Shown here piece by piece: positions 38,321 through 50,900 of a DNA stretch of 64,000 nt (within the stretch, counting starts at the first letter, position 1; each line of letters begins with the position of its first letter). Origin of the DNA: Sparassis latifolia (Eukaryota > Basidiomycota > Agaricomycetes > Polyporales > Sparassidaceae); assembly GCA_018466975.1 (NCBI GenBank), contig CM031561.1, positions 186,001 through 250,000 on the forward strand. Direction: 5' to 3'. A program made the translations under genes and the position numbers. The notes beneath the pieces are model-generated. The model was not told where the DNA came from, did no database searches, and saw nothing but the letters and a program-made list of their open reading frames with translations.

Positions 38321-39771
38321 ATGTCTGGCCGTCTACAACACAAGGTACGTGGCATTTCATCTATGGTTTTGTGAGGCGTTTCTCAGTTCCCCCAAGGTTG
38401 CTCTGATCACTGGTGCTGGATCGTGAGCACCTTCTCCTCCACAACTTACATATCAATATATATCCCTAATAATCTAGAGGAATCGGCCTGGAATCTTCAG
38501 TCCTGTTTGCACAGGAAGGTGCCAATGTCGCTCTCGTAGATATCAATCTCGAAGCGGTGAAGAAGACAAAGACGCTACTAGATGGCCGGTTCCCGAATGT
38601 CAAAGCCATCGCTATCAAGGCTGATGTCGGGAAAGAAAGTGAGGTAAAGAACATGGTCGATGAGACCGTCAAGGCTTTTGGCCGTCTCGATGTCATGGTC
38701 AGTAGTACCTTATCTAGCATGTCCGAGCCCCTTCTACATCGATTTTATGAACCTATGTAGTTCAACAATGCAGGTAAGTTTCTGACGACATCTATCTTAG
38801 ACGTAAATGTATTCTGGGCACTTCCGTGTAGGGATCATGCATCCAGCAGATGACAACGCTCTCAACACCGAGGAGCGAATCTGGGACCTGACGATGCAAA
38901 TCAATGTCAAGGGCGTTTGGTGGGGATGCAAATACGCTATCCTCGCGATGCGCCAGAACCCTGTCGACGCGGCTATGGGCTTGCATACTGGCGGAAGCAT
39001 CATTAATACCGCGAGTTTCGTTGCAATCATGGGAGCAGCGACTCCACAATTGGCCTGTGCGTGTTTTCCTTGCAACCTGTGCTATTGAGTAGCTAATGAA
39101 ATACACGCGGACACGGACAGACACTGCATCCAAGGTGGAGATCCATTGTATTCGGGTGTAATTCCTCTAACGTACTGCTCTAGGGTGCTGTCCTCGCCAT
39201 GACACGTGAATTGGCTATGGTTCATGCTCGTGAAGGCATCCGAGTCAACTCCATCTGCCCGTAAGCGTTCCTTGTAATGCCTGCTTCTTACTGGTATTGA
39301 TATTTATCCTTCCTCTCCAGTGGTCCATTGAAGACCCGTGAGTGTACATCCTGCCTGCAGTGATGCTATGCACTCGTGCCTCATCGCCTCATCCCGAACC
39401 TTCTCAACTTACACCCATTCTCGTCTTTAGCTCTACTTATGGACTTCCTCAACACCCAGGAAAAGAAAGATCGTCGCTTGGTCCACCTTCCCATGGGCCG
39501 TTTTGGAGAAGCCGTCGAAGTCGCCAAGGGTGCTCTGTTCCGTACGTCGTGTTCGCGATGTATGCAACTGTATCATTCTGACTTACTCGCGATGATCAGT
39601 TGCTAGCGATGACAGCAGCTATATGACCGTGGGTTCAAAACACTTCGTGTTTGTGCAAGTCGGCTGATCTCGTTACAGGGTACTGACTTCAAAGTGGATG
39701 GTGGTCTTACTTCCTGCTATGTCACACCTACCTCAGAACAGGTCCTTCCTCCACCTTCCAGCCTGGTATAA
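38321..39771 (+). CDS. Short-chain dehydrogenase/reductase
   Basis: This is a classical SDR of about 280 residues in many small exons. The start MSGRLQHK|VALITGAGSGIG contains the NAD(P)-binding TGxxxGxG motif, split by an intron inside the Ser codon. It is followed by ANVALVDINLEAV with an Asp that usually favours NAD(H). Next come DVMFNNAG (NNAG motif), MQINVKGVWWGCKYAILAMR, SIINTASFVA with the catalytic Ser region, and YTASKGAVLAMTREL with the catalytic YxxxK. The sequence continues GIRVNSICPGPLKTP and ASDDSSYMTGTDFKVDGGL. The stop is at 39771. The substrate cannot be told from sequence. The gene lies between two decayed P450 genes and is the only apparently intact enzyme of this small cluster. 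I saw no lesion in it. Confidence 0.9.
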
Positions 39772-40338
39772 ATGTAAGGATAACACGATGGCCCGAGTCT
39801 GCGTCAATGCAGTCGCACTGTGTCGCGTTCAGATGGGCAACGAAAACAAAACGGAAAGAAGATCGGAACGACTGACGTGTAAATCTAGGCGAGTAGATAA
39901 GAATTATGTATCACTTCTTGCAAGTAAGTCCGGATGAGAGCGCGCGCAAACGTCTTCCAATCGCATGTAGATTACTTGGAAATCGCAGAAGAGACATCCC
40001 AAGCATTCGACTGTCTCGCATTGTGTGAATCTATATCCTGAGACCCCGGTTGACGTGTGGTGTAATGATTTGCAGTCTACGATCCTTAACGTATGTCATC
40101 ATCTAGTGCGATGAGTATTGGTTGCGCATATTGTGAGTCGCACAGACAGACAACACGCAACCAATAGTCCCTTAGTACAGAGCGTGCTGCATAGATGATT
40201 TAACCACGAGCATCCCGAGCATCCGAATCCGTTCGGATACTTGGGGTAAGGTTCTACATTTAAGGATAAGATTGAGATGCAAAGTCAGCATCTTCCGGGG
40301 AAAGTTTTTAACATCGAGACTGCGCATCAGCATTTTAG
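39772..40338. other. Intergenic region, convergent 3' ends
   Basis: About 570 bp between the 3' ends of the dehydrogenase (+) and the second P450 pseudogene (-). No coding motif or obvious repeat is visible. Confidence 0.5.
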
Positions 40339-42494
40339 CTAGGCGTCATCCACAGAGGGTAACAAGGCTTCGGCCTTCGATGACCTGGCCTTGATACAAC
40401 ACTCGTACGGAACTGGATGGCTGTATGTCCGGCGTACATTGTTTAGAATCATGACGGCAAACTACCAGCGGCGACGTACCAGATCATTCCAGAGGTAAAC
40501 TCAATATTTGGTTCTAGCACTGCCCCGTCCAGCACGGGCTTGGATATGTTAAACACCGCAAGCGACATGGCGCAATGGATGAACACCGAGGCTTCCGCGA
40601 GATGGATTCCTTCAATGAAAATGAGCGGAACGTTCGAAGCGCATTACAAGAAGTCACATACCTGGACAAATCCTGCAGCGGCCGAACGTCAGTGAATATT
40701 CTTTCATTTCCCATCGTGTACTTGCTCGCCGTCGTCCAAAGCCAAATGTGAAATGGCGTGGATCGCGCTCTGCAGCTTTCCCGCGGGAAGTTGTGAATCG
40801 ATCAGGATTGAACTTGAACGGGTCGGCGTAAATCTGGGGATCGTGAAGGAATTTCCTGAAGGACGTAGGGCGGGGAATTGGTATCAAGAAGAAACCTGAT
40901 ATCAGCGTACGCATCACATGTTGGCTATGACCAATGTACCCTTCGGAATGAGATAACCACTTTGAACATCATCCTGGCTGAGACAGTGGTAAGCTGGGTA
41001 TATGAGGTAAGCCTCAATGCGTTTGGAATGCAAGGCGAGGCAAGACACACCTAGTGAAATGACAGGATTTCACCGGAAGATCTCCAAGCATACTGCATTG
41101 AGGTAGGGCAGCTGGGACCTGTCGGCGATCTCTGGGAGTCTGTCGCTCCCAATCACACTGTCTATTTCCATCTGGGCCCTCTGCTGCACTCTTGGCTAAC
41201 ACATCATAATCAAGAAGAAGTTGCTTATAGCGAGCGGCTGCAGTCTGCAATATATCTGGGTTTCAACAAGCTTGCACGAGGGTGTCGAACTGGACGTGCA
41301 GAGTCTGTGCCGCCTATAACGTGCGAAATGAAAAACAATCCACACCAAGTCTGCACGATACTCACCAACGAAGAATGAGGTAGCGATAAACTTGGCAACC
41401 TCTTCTTGCTCGGATGTAAGGTTCTCTTCCTGCAGTCTCAGGAAAGTAAACTGGGGAGAGCGGGACCTGCTGCCTAATAGTAAAGTATCTGCGAAGGTTG
41501 TCGTAGAGCCCTCACTGTAAAAGCAGGAAAGCTTACAACTTGTCCTTGCACGAACCGGTAAGGCAAGTCTTGCATGTCCCGTCGATGTTTAGCCCAGATC
41601 TTGACGTTCCTCCTCCATTCTGCTCCTGGCATCCACTCGGTGATATAGCGCACTTTTGGACAACAGTCAATCGCGAGAACTGAGACGGACAGGCGAACGC
41701 TTACACCAAGGGATAGCATCAGCCAAAAACGGCCCGCCACCAGTCAGATACGAGAACTCCGCGAGTGCACTTTCAGCAAATTGCAAAAAGTAGTCGACGT
41801 CCTCTTCTGCTGTACATCCATGAGAAAGCCGGAGGATGCTGGCACCAACGCTTCTGTGAACCCAAAACCAGGGCGCCCATTCAAATTGCTAACTACGAAA
41901 GCCAACGGCGGGCTCCTCACGCTTACCTGAGAATATGCTGGAGAAGATCATCAGGTCGGGAAAGCACGTGTGACAAGAATTTGCAAGTCTGAGCCTCCAA
42001 CTAACTGTGCTATCTTACTTCGACTTCCAATGAACAGTGAGAACAGTAAACGATGTTCGCGCCATTCGGGGCCCGTCTGGAGGAGCGCTTGCACGCGATC
42101 CCATCCGGCCATGTCGCCACCTACGGTCAGGGTAGGACGGTCAGAATATATAGCACGCTTCTTTTCCAGCATCTCGAGGGTGAGTTCGTGCGAATTCACG
42201 ATGACAACCTCTCTCCCTAGTAGATCGAGATAGATAATGTCTCCTGGACAACGTTCAATGTGTGAGCTTTCGAAATGCTATCTGACATTCATGCTATGCA
42301 CCGTATTTATCGGCCCATTGGGCAAATGCTTTCCATGGGTATGAATTTGGGAAGTCCAATACGTTTCCGATTAAGGGCCATCCCTTGGGACCAGGAGGAA
42401 GAGAACTTCTTCGTTGCGAGAATACGCGTCATAGAAGGAAAGCCACCAACAGCAACGCGGCAGCGTCCAACATAAACGTTGGTAGACCAGTCAT
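40339..42494 (-). pseudogene. Second cytochrome P450 pseudogene
   Basis: A paralogue of the split P450, same strand, 2.4 kb upstream of it. The start at 42494 (MTGLPTFMLDAAALLLVAFL) leads into a TGA at 42,429-42,431 inside the membrane anchor, then LPPGPKGWPLIGNVLDFPNS. Further exons read GDIIYLDLLGREVVIVNSHE, RPTLTVGGDMAGWDRVQALL and HRLLFSLFIGSRSKIAQ. After a frame change near 42.01 kb the sequence continues [36 protein letters not shown] is followed by a second TGA (41,070-41,072) where Trp is usual. KFNPDRFTTS, the haem region FTFGFGRR|ICPG and HLAEASVFIHCAMSLAVFNI follow, ending in SKAEALLPSVDDA at 40339. The haem-loop intron has a GC donor. The three coding lesions make it non-functional. 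Confidence 0.85.
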
Positions 42495-43016
42495 GCGGAG
42501 GGAACGGTGGAGAACGCACTTCAAAGCGCCCGCGGAAGTATCACCGTTCTTGCATATGCAACTAGTGCAAATCAAGTAAGTACTCTACCACTTGCTGCAG
42601 ATAGCGGTCGGAGCAGGGAGAGGCTGCGTACGTTTGATGGGAGGCGGAGGCAGTGCAAAACCAAATGCGGCGACCGTGGAGTGATCAAAATGCACTCAGC
42701 ACGCTGGAAGCCCGAGGCCTGAGGCCAGAGGGGCACGTCTGGAGCGAGCCCGCCGTGTCAAGCCAGGTCGATGCAATTGTGAAACATTGTTCGGTTGGGT
42801 TAACCCTGTTTCGACTGAAGCTCGTTTGGGTAGTAAGCGCACAAAAGCTCAAGACGGGTGTATGAAAAAGTCATGAGCTGGGGCAACAAAGTACACACGT
42901 GACACAGAAACGTAGCTACAGACGACCGGAACCAGAACGCAAGCATTGGACGTGAAAGTTCTTCAGCATCTTCAGGATATCGCGATACAGGTCGTAGCTG
43001 TTCGCAGTGGAGATGT
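42495..43016. other. Intergenic region, no gene
   Basis: About 520 bp between the second P450 pseudogene and the 3' end of MPO1. Only short overlapping frames without motifs are present. Confidence 0.5.
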
Positions 43017-43854
43017 TCACAACTCTTTTCCCCTTTTCTTCGCAGCCTCAGCCTTCTTGACCCTCAAGATTTCCTGACCAACACCGTTGTGGATGTTCTT
43101 GCGCAATTCCGGTTTGTAGCCTAAGCTGAATAGTATCTCGAGGTGCACGAAGAACGGTGCAAGAACAAGGGCTGCCGAAATAAGGGTAATTCCAATATCA
43201 AAGGGTGGATCTACTGATATCTGGTGAGCAACTTACCCCCGACGATGTTATCCAGCAATGCGGGTGCGCGACCCTCCGGTCCGTAATGCCCAATGAACTG
43301 CGCAATCCAGGCACCTACGTTCATGCAAACAGCCATTGGAACACCGTTAGACCTGAGTGCAAACGACGTAGCCGCGAGAAGCGACAGAGTCATTTGCGGG
43401 ATGTAAATCAGCTGATTAGTAGAGTGAGTGCCCAAATTCCGAGAGGAGCGGTATATAGTACGCACGGCGGCTGTTGGCTCGAGGATGAAGTAGTAAACGA
43501 TGTATAGAATGGCATGAATGGTCGCCCAGTTGAGGTCAAAAGCCAAATATTCGCTGATGTTGACGTGAATAGGAGGAAAGAAGGCGGGCACGGGGCAAGT
43601 GACCATGAGCACTTGGAAAGACCTGAAACGCCCAACGTGAACTCAGCATACGTCATAGGAAAACCAACTGACCAGAGGAGCAGGGGAACGCAACATTTAT
43701 GGATGAGAACATTGGTGGGATTGTTATGGTAGGCGCCGTAGAAGGTCAGCTAGTGATTGAGTTCACGTTGTCGAATGCGCCGCTAGTCAAATTATGTTGT
43801 TCAACCGAGAAAGCCACGCACTTGTTCCTTCACGCTGAAAATGGAGACTGTCAT
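43017..43854 (-). CDS. MPO1: 2-hydroxy-fatty-acid dioxygenase Mpo1 (DUF962)
   Basis: Mpo1 is an ER membrane Fe(II) dioxygenase that shortens 2-hydroxy fatty acids by one carbon during phytosphingosine breakdown. Five or so exons give about 200 residues. The start MTVSIFSVKEQ is spliced to LTFYGAYHNNPTNVLIHKCC, which carries the family His residues. It continues to CVPLLLWSFQVL, a hydrophobic segment around IHAILYIVYYFILEP, and WIAQFIGHYGPEGRAPALLD with the second His cluster (family form IGH...EGRAPALLDN). The C-terminus is LVLAPFFVHLEILFSLGYKP then NIHNGVGQEILRVKKAEAAK, ending KKRGKEL, a Lys-rich tail suited to ER retention. It is divergent from SEC22, 277 bp apart. Confidence 0.92.
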
Positions 43855-44131
43855 GGCTGTGGAGGGTGCTGGAGAAAAGATGTGAGGCAAATCATATCCG
43901 GTGAGGCGGGTACTTATAGGCCCTGTGTGAGCGCCTGTGATTTCAGCGGATCAAACTTGAAACGTCTGAGGGAGGTAGATGATGCACCGAACTTGGACTC
44001 CCGGCCACGTGCTCACATACACGTATCATCGACTCGCGCTCCAGAAGGAGGCTGCTAGTGCTACGGTGCTCTCCAGTCATTGACTTATCCTTCACAGCTA
44101 TCTGTGTACTCCAGCTGATATTTCGATCACT

Positions 44132-45012
44132 ATGGTACGGTCTACCCTGATCGTACGAGCCTCAGACGCTCTTCCCCTCGCTGCCAGCGTGGACGACGAG
44201 CCGGTGAGTTTAGCACTGACACGGTATTTAACCGCGTCTAGACTGTCATATACCGCGACAGACAGAACAAGCTCTTCAAGAGCACAAGCAACAGGCAAAG
44301 CTCATCTTCCGACGGATCACTCCCAACTCCGAACCTCTCTGCTCGATCGAGAGCGGACAATACACACTTCAGTATGTGGCGGACACACGCTTTTGCGTCC
44401 ATCCAACCCAACTATCCCTAGCTACCTCATCTCAGACAATGTTGTCTTCCTCGTCATCGCAGACAAGTCGTATCCACGGAAATTGGCTTTCTCATACTTG
44501 GATGAACTGTCGAAGGAGTTCTCGACGTCGTATGGCGCCAAGGTAGACACCGTCAGAAAACCATATGCGTTTGTGGGCTTTGGTGCGTCCGCATATACAA
44601 CCATGCATGTATGTCTCACCTGGACATAACATAACTAGATACTTTCATGGGGAAGACGGCGAGGATATACCAAGACACGCGGACAGCAGGCGCGGCAGGC
44701 AATTCGAATATTGAGAAACTGAATGACGAACTACAAGATGTTACACGCATCATGACCAAAAACATGGAGGAACTCCTTTGGAGGGGGGACTCATTAGACA
44801 GTGCGTTCACCGCGCCACTTCATGCTTCCTTACTCCTGACTGTTTCGGGATTCATAGGGATGTCGCACCTGTCGACCTCACTACGGTCGGAATCAGAGAA
44901 ATACCGTAAATCTGCGAGGAACATCAATGTTCAGGCTATGTTGCGACAATACGCACCAATAGGCGCGGTAGTCTTCATAGTGATTATTCTGCTATGGTGG
45001 AGATTCTCATGA
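44132..45012 (+). CDS. SEC22: R-SNARE Sec22
   Basis: Sec22 is the vesicle SNARE of ER-Golgi transport. The longin domain starts MVRSTLIVRASDALPLAASV and continues through TEQALQEHKQQAKLIFRRIT, then YLISDNVVFLVIADKSYPRK, FSYLDELSKEF and RKPYAFVGFD. The SNARE motif LQDVTRIMTKNMEELLWRGD includes the zero-layer Arg of the VLxRG signature (here LLWRG) and is spliced to RMSHLSTSLRSESEKYRKSA. One C-terminal anchor ends the protein (APIGAVVFIVIILLWWRFS), leaving almost nothing on the lumenal side, as in other Sec22 proteins. About six exons, roughly 215 residues. Confidence 0.95.
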
Positions 45013-45379
45013 GCGGAGGACATGCGTGTTAGGTCGTCTCTCACTATGGATACAGTACGGTTCTCAGTGGACGCTCTCAGCTATTGCATCTATGTCGCAG
45101 ACCGCTCTTGTTGCTTGGTGCTCTACGTTGTACGTGGCAGCTGTGGCGCCTGGCTAGCACGATCACGGGCGCGCGCTAACACTCCACATGCTGGATCTTG
45201 CCGTACTACACGATGCAGTCGTACACGAGTTCGCAGGCGATAGATATAGATAACCACAGGCCCTGCCTGCAGATAGCCAATCCACATCCCACTCTCCGCA
45301 TCGATCTTGTCTGCGAACGAGACAAACGGCTGGAAGAGTCTGAATATCCATCGGCGTCGTAGCGAGTGGTGAGCTCCCC
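45013..45379. other. Intergenic region upstream of the Pro/Ser-rich gene
   Basis: No supported gene. Minus-strand frames of 72-76 codons overlap here but carry no motif. The region presumably includes the SEC22 3' UTR and the promoter of the gene at 45380. Confidence 0.4.
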
Positions 45380-47670
45380 ATGGCCTATGTCAGTGTACCC
45401 TTCCCAGGCGGCGCATCCCCAATGATGCCCGTCCAATCGTTCCCTCCGGTCGTTGGCTCCCCAAGCCCGACCGTCTCACAAAGTCAGATCCAGCCCGGTG
45501 CGATCACATACACAACGACCACCGGCCCCGATGGACAGGTCACCTACCACCCATTCAGGTGAGTCTGCTCTCTGCTCCTCGATTGTTCTACCTGTCCGTT
45601 TCGCCGATCTGGTGTGATCATAACTGCTGACGATTTGTGGCCGTTGCTTCATTTCAGGGCTGTTGCTGCAAGGTTTGTGATCTCACACTGAACTCTTCAG
45701 GCCTGCACGCTCGCGAGCTATTGTCTCATCCTGTGTTGATCTTGCAGCTATCAAACATCTCAGGGTGTTGTCAGTGGTATCCAATGGGTACCAGCCGAGG
45801 CTACGCAGGTACTCCCGGTCGGTGCTACGCCAGCTACCTCGGTAAGTGCTGGTTGATTCAGCGGTTCAATCCGCTGAAGCACAGACTGCGGAACGAAACC
45901 AGGATATCATGGCGTCTTTCAACCGTCAAGCTGACAAAGAATGGTAAGCGCTTGCCATCAAAGCAATCGCGTAGCCTCACATTATAACCAGGCAACGCGA
46001 AGAGGAGCGGCGTCGCAGGAAGGAGGCAGAGCGCCGCGACAGAGAGCATCATAGGACCTACTCGCGTGACGACGACAAAGACCTCCGTCGGGCCCGCGAC
46101 AAAGATCGCGAGCGCGAGCGCCAGAGGGAGCGCAGGCTCAGCAACACGTACGGCAGTGGGTATTCCCCATATGACCCCGATCGCAAACACAGCGCCACTG
46201 CAGATCTCGAGCGCCGTTTCCAGGACCTCGACGTCGACCGCCGCGAACGCGAATACGAGAGGGAACGCAGACCCAGCACAGGTTTCGGCGGCGGCACGCG
46301 GTCTCGTCGGAACTCTACCTACGGCGATCGTCCTGCTGGATATCAGCCTGCTCCGGGTGGACCGTACCCCACACCTGCGGGCGCATATCCACCATCCTCA
46401 ACTGCATATGCATCGCCGCAGAGCACTTACAGCAACCCATACACTTCCCCGCAAGCTCCGTACCAGAAGCCCAGTCCGTATGCGACGCCCTCCCCTCGTC
46501 CTGGTGAGGTTATACCTCCACGCCCCGTCTCGCCGTATCAGGTTGGTGGGATCCAGCGCCCAGTCTCACCTTATCAACAGGGTGGTCTTGGGCGCCCTGT
46601 GTCCCCTTACCAGAATCCCGGAGGTGTACAGCGTCCTGTCTCTCCTTACCATAATCCTCGCCCTGTGTCACCCTATCAGATGGGCGCCATACAACGTGCT
46701 GCATCCCCGAGGCCTCTTCCAGGCGCATACCCTACTACCGGTGAAGGCCAGGGCATCAGACCGTCTATTTCTCGGGTTCCCAGTCCTTCACCTTACCCGC
46801 CTCCTCCTGCCATGTACGCCAACAGTGCTGCTGCTCAGTATGGTGCACAGTACGGGCAAGGTGCTCCTCAGTACACGGCCAATGTTGGATATGCTCAGGG
46901 TTATCCGGCAGGCATAGCTGCCGACCAGCAACAAGCAATCCTTGCTGCGCCCGAAGGCTTTTCGCGCCCTCCCAATCTGGCACAGCCATATACCCACTTC
47001 GAGATCATGAAAATCCAGGACATGGACGACTTCTTGGAAGTCATTCCCCGCATGCCACTTGTTCTCGTACCCCACGATGTTTACCATGAAGACTGGATTC
47101 GTCTCATGAATGTTTGTGCCGTTAGTCATACCATGTCCCAGCCTGTGTTGATATGATATGTAGGACCTCTCGTTGGCCTGGTCCGGGCGACTGCCGGTAC
47201 CAGAGTACGCACGCGACGGGCGCCCGCCGAAGCGGACCAACCTCACTACAGACCTCATCGATCTCTGGAATGTCTCGTTCTTTTTGGCCCGTGGTGTTGA
47301 ACTCGTACTGTATAAGGGTCGCGAGCGGCGTTCGGGCCGCAGCATAGGCACCGTCGACTTGCATCTTCCTGGCTTTGACACGTACGAGTCGGTGTCGTCG
47401 GACGATTCGGAAGATTCCGACGACTCCGACGACTCTCAGGACGACAGGTACGGATATGGTGCATATGCGGGCGTATACGGGCGCCAAGTGGAGGGGCAGA
47501 TGGCTGAGGTCCGTGAGGCGAGACGCGTACGCCGCGAGAAGAAAGCAGAGCACAGGAAGCGCAAGATCGAGAAGAAGCGGAGACAGAAGATGAAAGAGAT
47601 GGAGAGGAAGTATTCCCTCTATCTAACTTGCACGTCCCCGCGAGAAGGTGGCCTGGTTCCACAGATGTGA
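45380..47670 (+). CDS. Pro/Ser-rich conserved hypothetical protein with RPVSPYQ repeats
   Basis: Exons join from MAYVSVPFPGGASPMMPVQS at 45380 to GLVPQM at 47670, roughly 640 residues. Layout: a low-complexity N-terminus (SYQTSQGVVSGIQWVPAEAT); a charged helix of Arg/Glu blocks (EEERRRRKEAERRDREHHR); and a tyrosine/proline-rich middle. The middle holds five to six tandem RPVSPYQ or RPVSPYH units at about 46,520-46,680, plus PSPYATPSPRPG. A compact domain follows (FEIMKIQDMDDFLEVIPRMP, LVLVPHDVYHEDWIRLMN|DL, TNLTTDLIDLWNVSFFLARG). The end is an acidic SSDDSEDSDDSDDSQDD stretch and a Lys/Arg-rich helix. I know no name or function for it. The charged helix, CTD-like repeats and basic tail suggest a nuclear RNA- or chromatin-associated protein; that is an inference. 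Confidence 0.75.
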
Positions 47671-47965
47671 GCTCTCGCACCACAAGCGGGAGTTCGTCGC
47701 ATGAAGGAAGGAACATCTCGAATGCTATATATATTGATTCAAGACATGTACACAGCGGTTTGTTTGGTCCGCAGGGTAGTACTCTCGTGTTTTGTATACC
47801 TCACTATGTACAAGCTTAAGCATGAATGGATAGAAAACTTGGCCTGGAGCACAAGAACAGTCCGTATGTTGAGGTCGTACATATTATCTACTGGCACATA
47901 GTCTACGCTATCAGGTACGCAGCAAAGTCCACGAAATGCCATGTATATATACCAGTAAGTATAAA

Positions 47966-50900
47966 TTAATACCGTCCCCCTCGTCCTCGTCCTCTCCCTC
48001 TGGCGTTGTACGAACTGCCCTGCGGATTACCATATGAGCTGGGGTTGTATCCACCACGGTTCTGGGGAGGTCCATTGTATCCGCCATAGCTCCCATATCC
48101 ACTACCACCACCGTATCCATTCGGGGCAACATATCCACTTCCTCCATACCCTCCGTACCCACCCCTGGACCCTGTACCATAGCCCCCTGGGCCATTCGTA
48201 TACCCACCATCATGCGGAGTGTCATAGCCACGACCCCTTGGTGCACCGCGACCACGGCTTCCTGCTGACGCGCCGTAGTACTGCTGGCCGCCTCGAGCTC
48301 CTTGACCTCGATAAGATTGTTGCTGGTGCGGCGCATAAGATGTTTGCTGGTAGGACTGGTTGTACGACCCTCCATGTTGATAATCATTGTCTCGACTTTC
48401 GAAGTGGCGACCATTGTTGTGGGAACCAGAATTATAGGAAGGGGGTCCACCATACGGCGGCCCTCGACCATTCCGCGAAGATCCGTGGTCACCTCGTCCA
48501 CGGCCGCGACCTCCACGCCTTGCAGTCTCTCGATCAGCTTCTGTAAGGACAGGGTGCGACCTCTTAACACCGGGCAGTAGAATAGAGCGATGGGGAGTCA
48601 GTTGCTTGGGAAAGAAGTAGAAAGCAGAGAGTGATCGGTCGTTCTTGATGTCAGGAAGGCCCTGATTAGGGAGAGGGCAGTAATAGTTTGCTCCAGGTGT
48701 GCAATCGGGATTCGGAAGCAGGCTTCCACATAATCCTTTGCTCGCCTTGACGTTTATGGGTACGGGCTGCAGCATTGTGATATTAGTAGCGTTGTGAACA
48801 AGAGCACACGGCGGCGACCCACCTCCTTGCTCTTACGCTTGCCGTACAAAGCCTCCAAAGACGGATATAAAGAATGCTCTTCATACACATATATGACATT
48901 ATTCCCCAATGTGTTGCGCCGCCTCTCCGCGTCAGTCATATCGGGATAACGAGGGCTCATGGCTTCAAGCAGACGCTTCTCATCAATAAATGGGAGGAGT
49001 GCTACGCCTTGCCACGCCATCCTCTTGCCATTCATGTCGATTTGAAATGTAGCCGGATAGAAGTCGATGATTGGTGATGTCCGGTTCAACATGAGTTCGT
49101 GGAAGACACTTGGAATGTGTTGACGACTAGCGACAAATGTAAACAGAATTCCACACAAAACCGCAGGGTCAGGGTCATAAAACATACCTAGAAGCTGGGA
49201 AGACGCTCATCAGTTGCTCAAATGGCTTGAAAGGTTGGCCAGGATTGAACTTGATGTCCATCGTCTTGACATCTACAAAATCGGCAGCGAAAGGCGCAAA
49301 ATGATATGGGTAGTACCACTGCCATGAAGGAACCTGCGAAGAAAGCGTCAGAAAGCTATCAATGATATATCCGGCATAATATTGTGTTACCCCTTGGTAG
49401 TAATAGTGTAGCACCCAAGCGATGCCTTCAACATAATGCTTCGTAACCCTGAAGGATAAACAATTATAGAGGAGTAGTGCAATATGCCGAAGAACTTACT
49501 CCTTTCTGAACGCAACATCACTATACTCCACGCCGAACTTCTGTCGGTAATATCGTTCCTTATATCCAGGCTCCCATAACCTGAGTTGGTTTATGCGTGT
49601 GTGAATGAGAGTTTATAAAACTAAGATAGACCGAAACACACTTGACCAAATCTTCCTGCTCGACGGTTCCGTCAGCATTCACCTTGTATGCTAAAGCGTC
49701 CGACGCGTCCGGAGGTGCATCATCGTCGGAACCGAGATCTTCCTCCTCTTCATCGTTTTCAACCTCTTCAATACTTCGTTTGCCAAGCACAGAACTGTTT
49801 GCGTTATCGTTAAGAGTAGTGTCATCTTCCATAGGTGTGACATCAGCATCAGGCTCTCCTTCGGCATCAGCATCAACTGCTACCACTTCTTTCGAGGTCA
49901 TTGATGCACTGCTCTCGGCAACGATGGGGGAATGTCTGACCACAGATGATGTCTGCGAAGTCTCAGCAGGTGGGGGAACAGATGGTGTAGAAGGCGTAGA
50001 TGCTGAGCCGCCTGATTTTAACGGCGATGACGGCTTCAACGGCGTTAGACCAGCCAGTTCGGCCTTGAGCATCTCAGCAGCACTCATATTCGCCATGCGA
50101 ATGAAGCGCCGATTCGCGACAACATCATGGTTAGAACCCGCCAACGCTTGAGCAGCAGTGGGCGCAAGCTGTACAGCTTGGACAGACTTAGGCCCGCCGA
50201 GGCCGATGCTATCTGCTTTGACGGCAAAATCAGTGGTGACGGGTCGAGGAGGTAGCGGATGATGAGTAAGTGGCATCAACGTTTTAGACGGAGCAGTAGG
50301 AGGCACGGTCAGATTAAGGGACGATGAGGGCCCGACAGAAGAGCCATTAGTTGTTACGTTCTTGTCCAATTTACGACGCTTCGCACTCTGGTCTTGACGT
50401 TCTTCCGCTGTGAAGTAATGTTAATGTGACGAGTACAGATGCTGATTTCATAAACATACCTTCACGCCTTCGCCGGAAAATCTCGTCCTCACGCCTTGCA
50501 AGACCCTCAAGAATAATCTGGGCTCTCGACAACTCGACATGACCATGATTGGTCATATAGCCACCCATCCTTGGTAATTCATCTCGCCAAATCTTCAGCA
50601 GTATATCTATGGCTCCCTCTCTGATCTCAAGTGATGGCAAGTGAGGCAAGAAATCGTTCCCGACGAAGAAGATGAGCAGCACCCAGTCATCAATCGCTTG
50701 CTCAAGATTGAACGGGAAAGGCGCCTGTGACACTTTAAGCTCGGCTTCAAGATACTCGCGCAAGATAGAAACATCGAGGAAAAGGAAAGGTTTCTTCTCC
50801 GGAGGAGTCTTTTTGATAGATGCCTTCTCTCCAGTACATTGTGCAGCATAGTGTCCTTCTTGACCGCATATTCGGCACGCTGTGCGACTACCTTCTTGGA

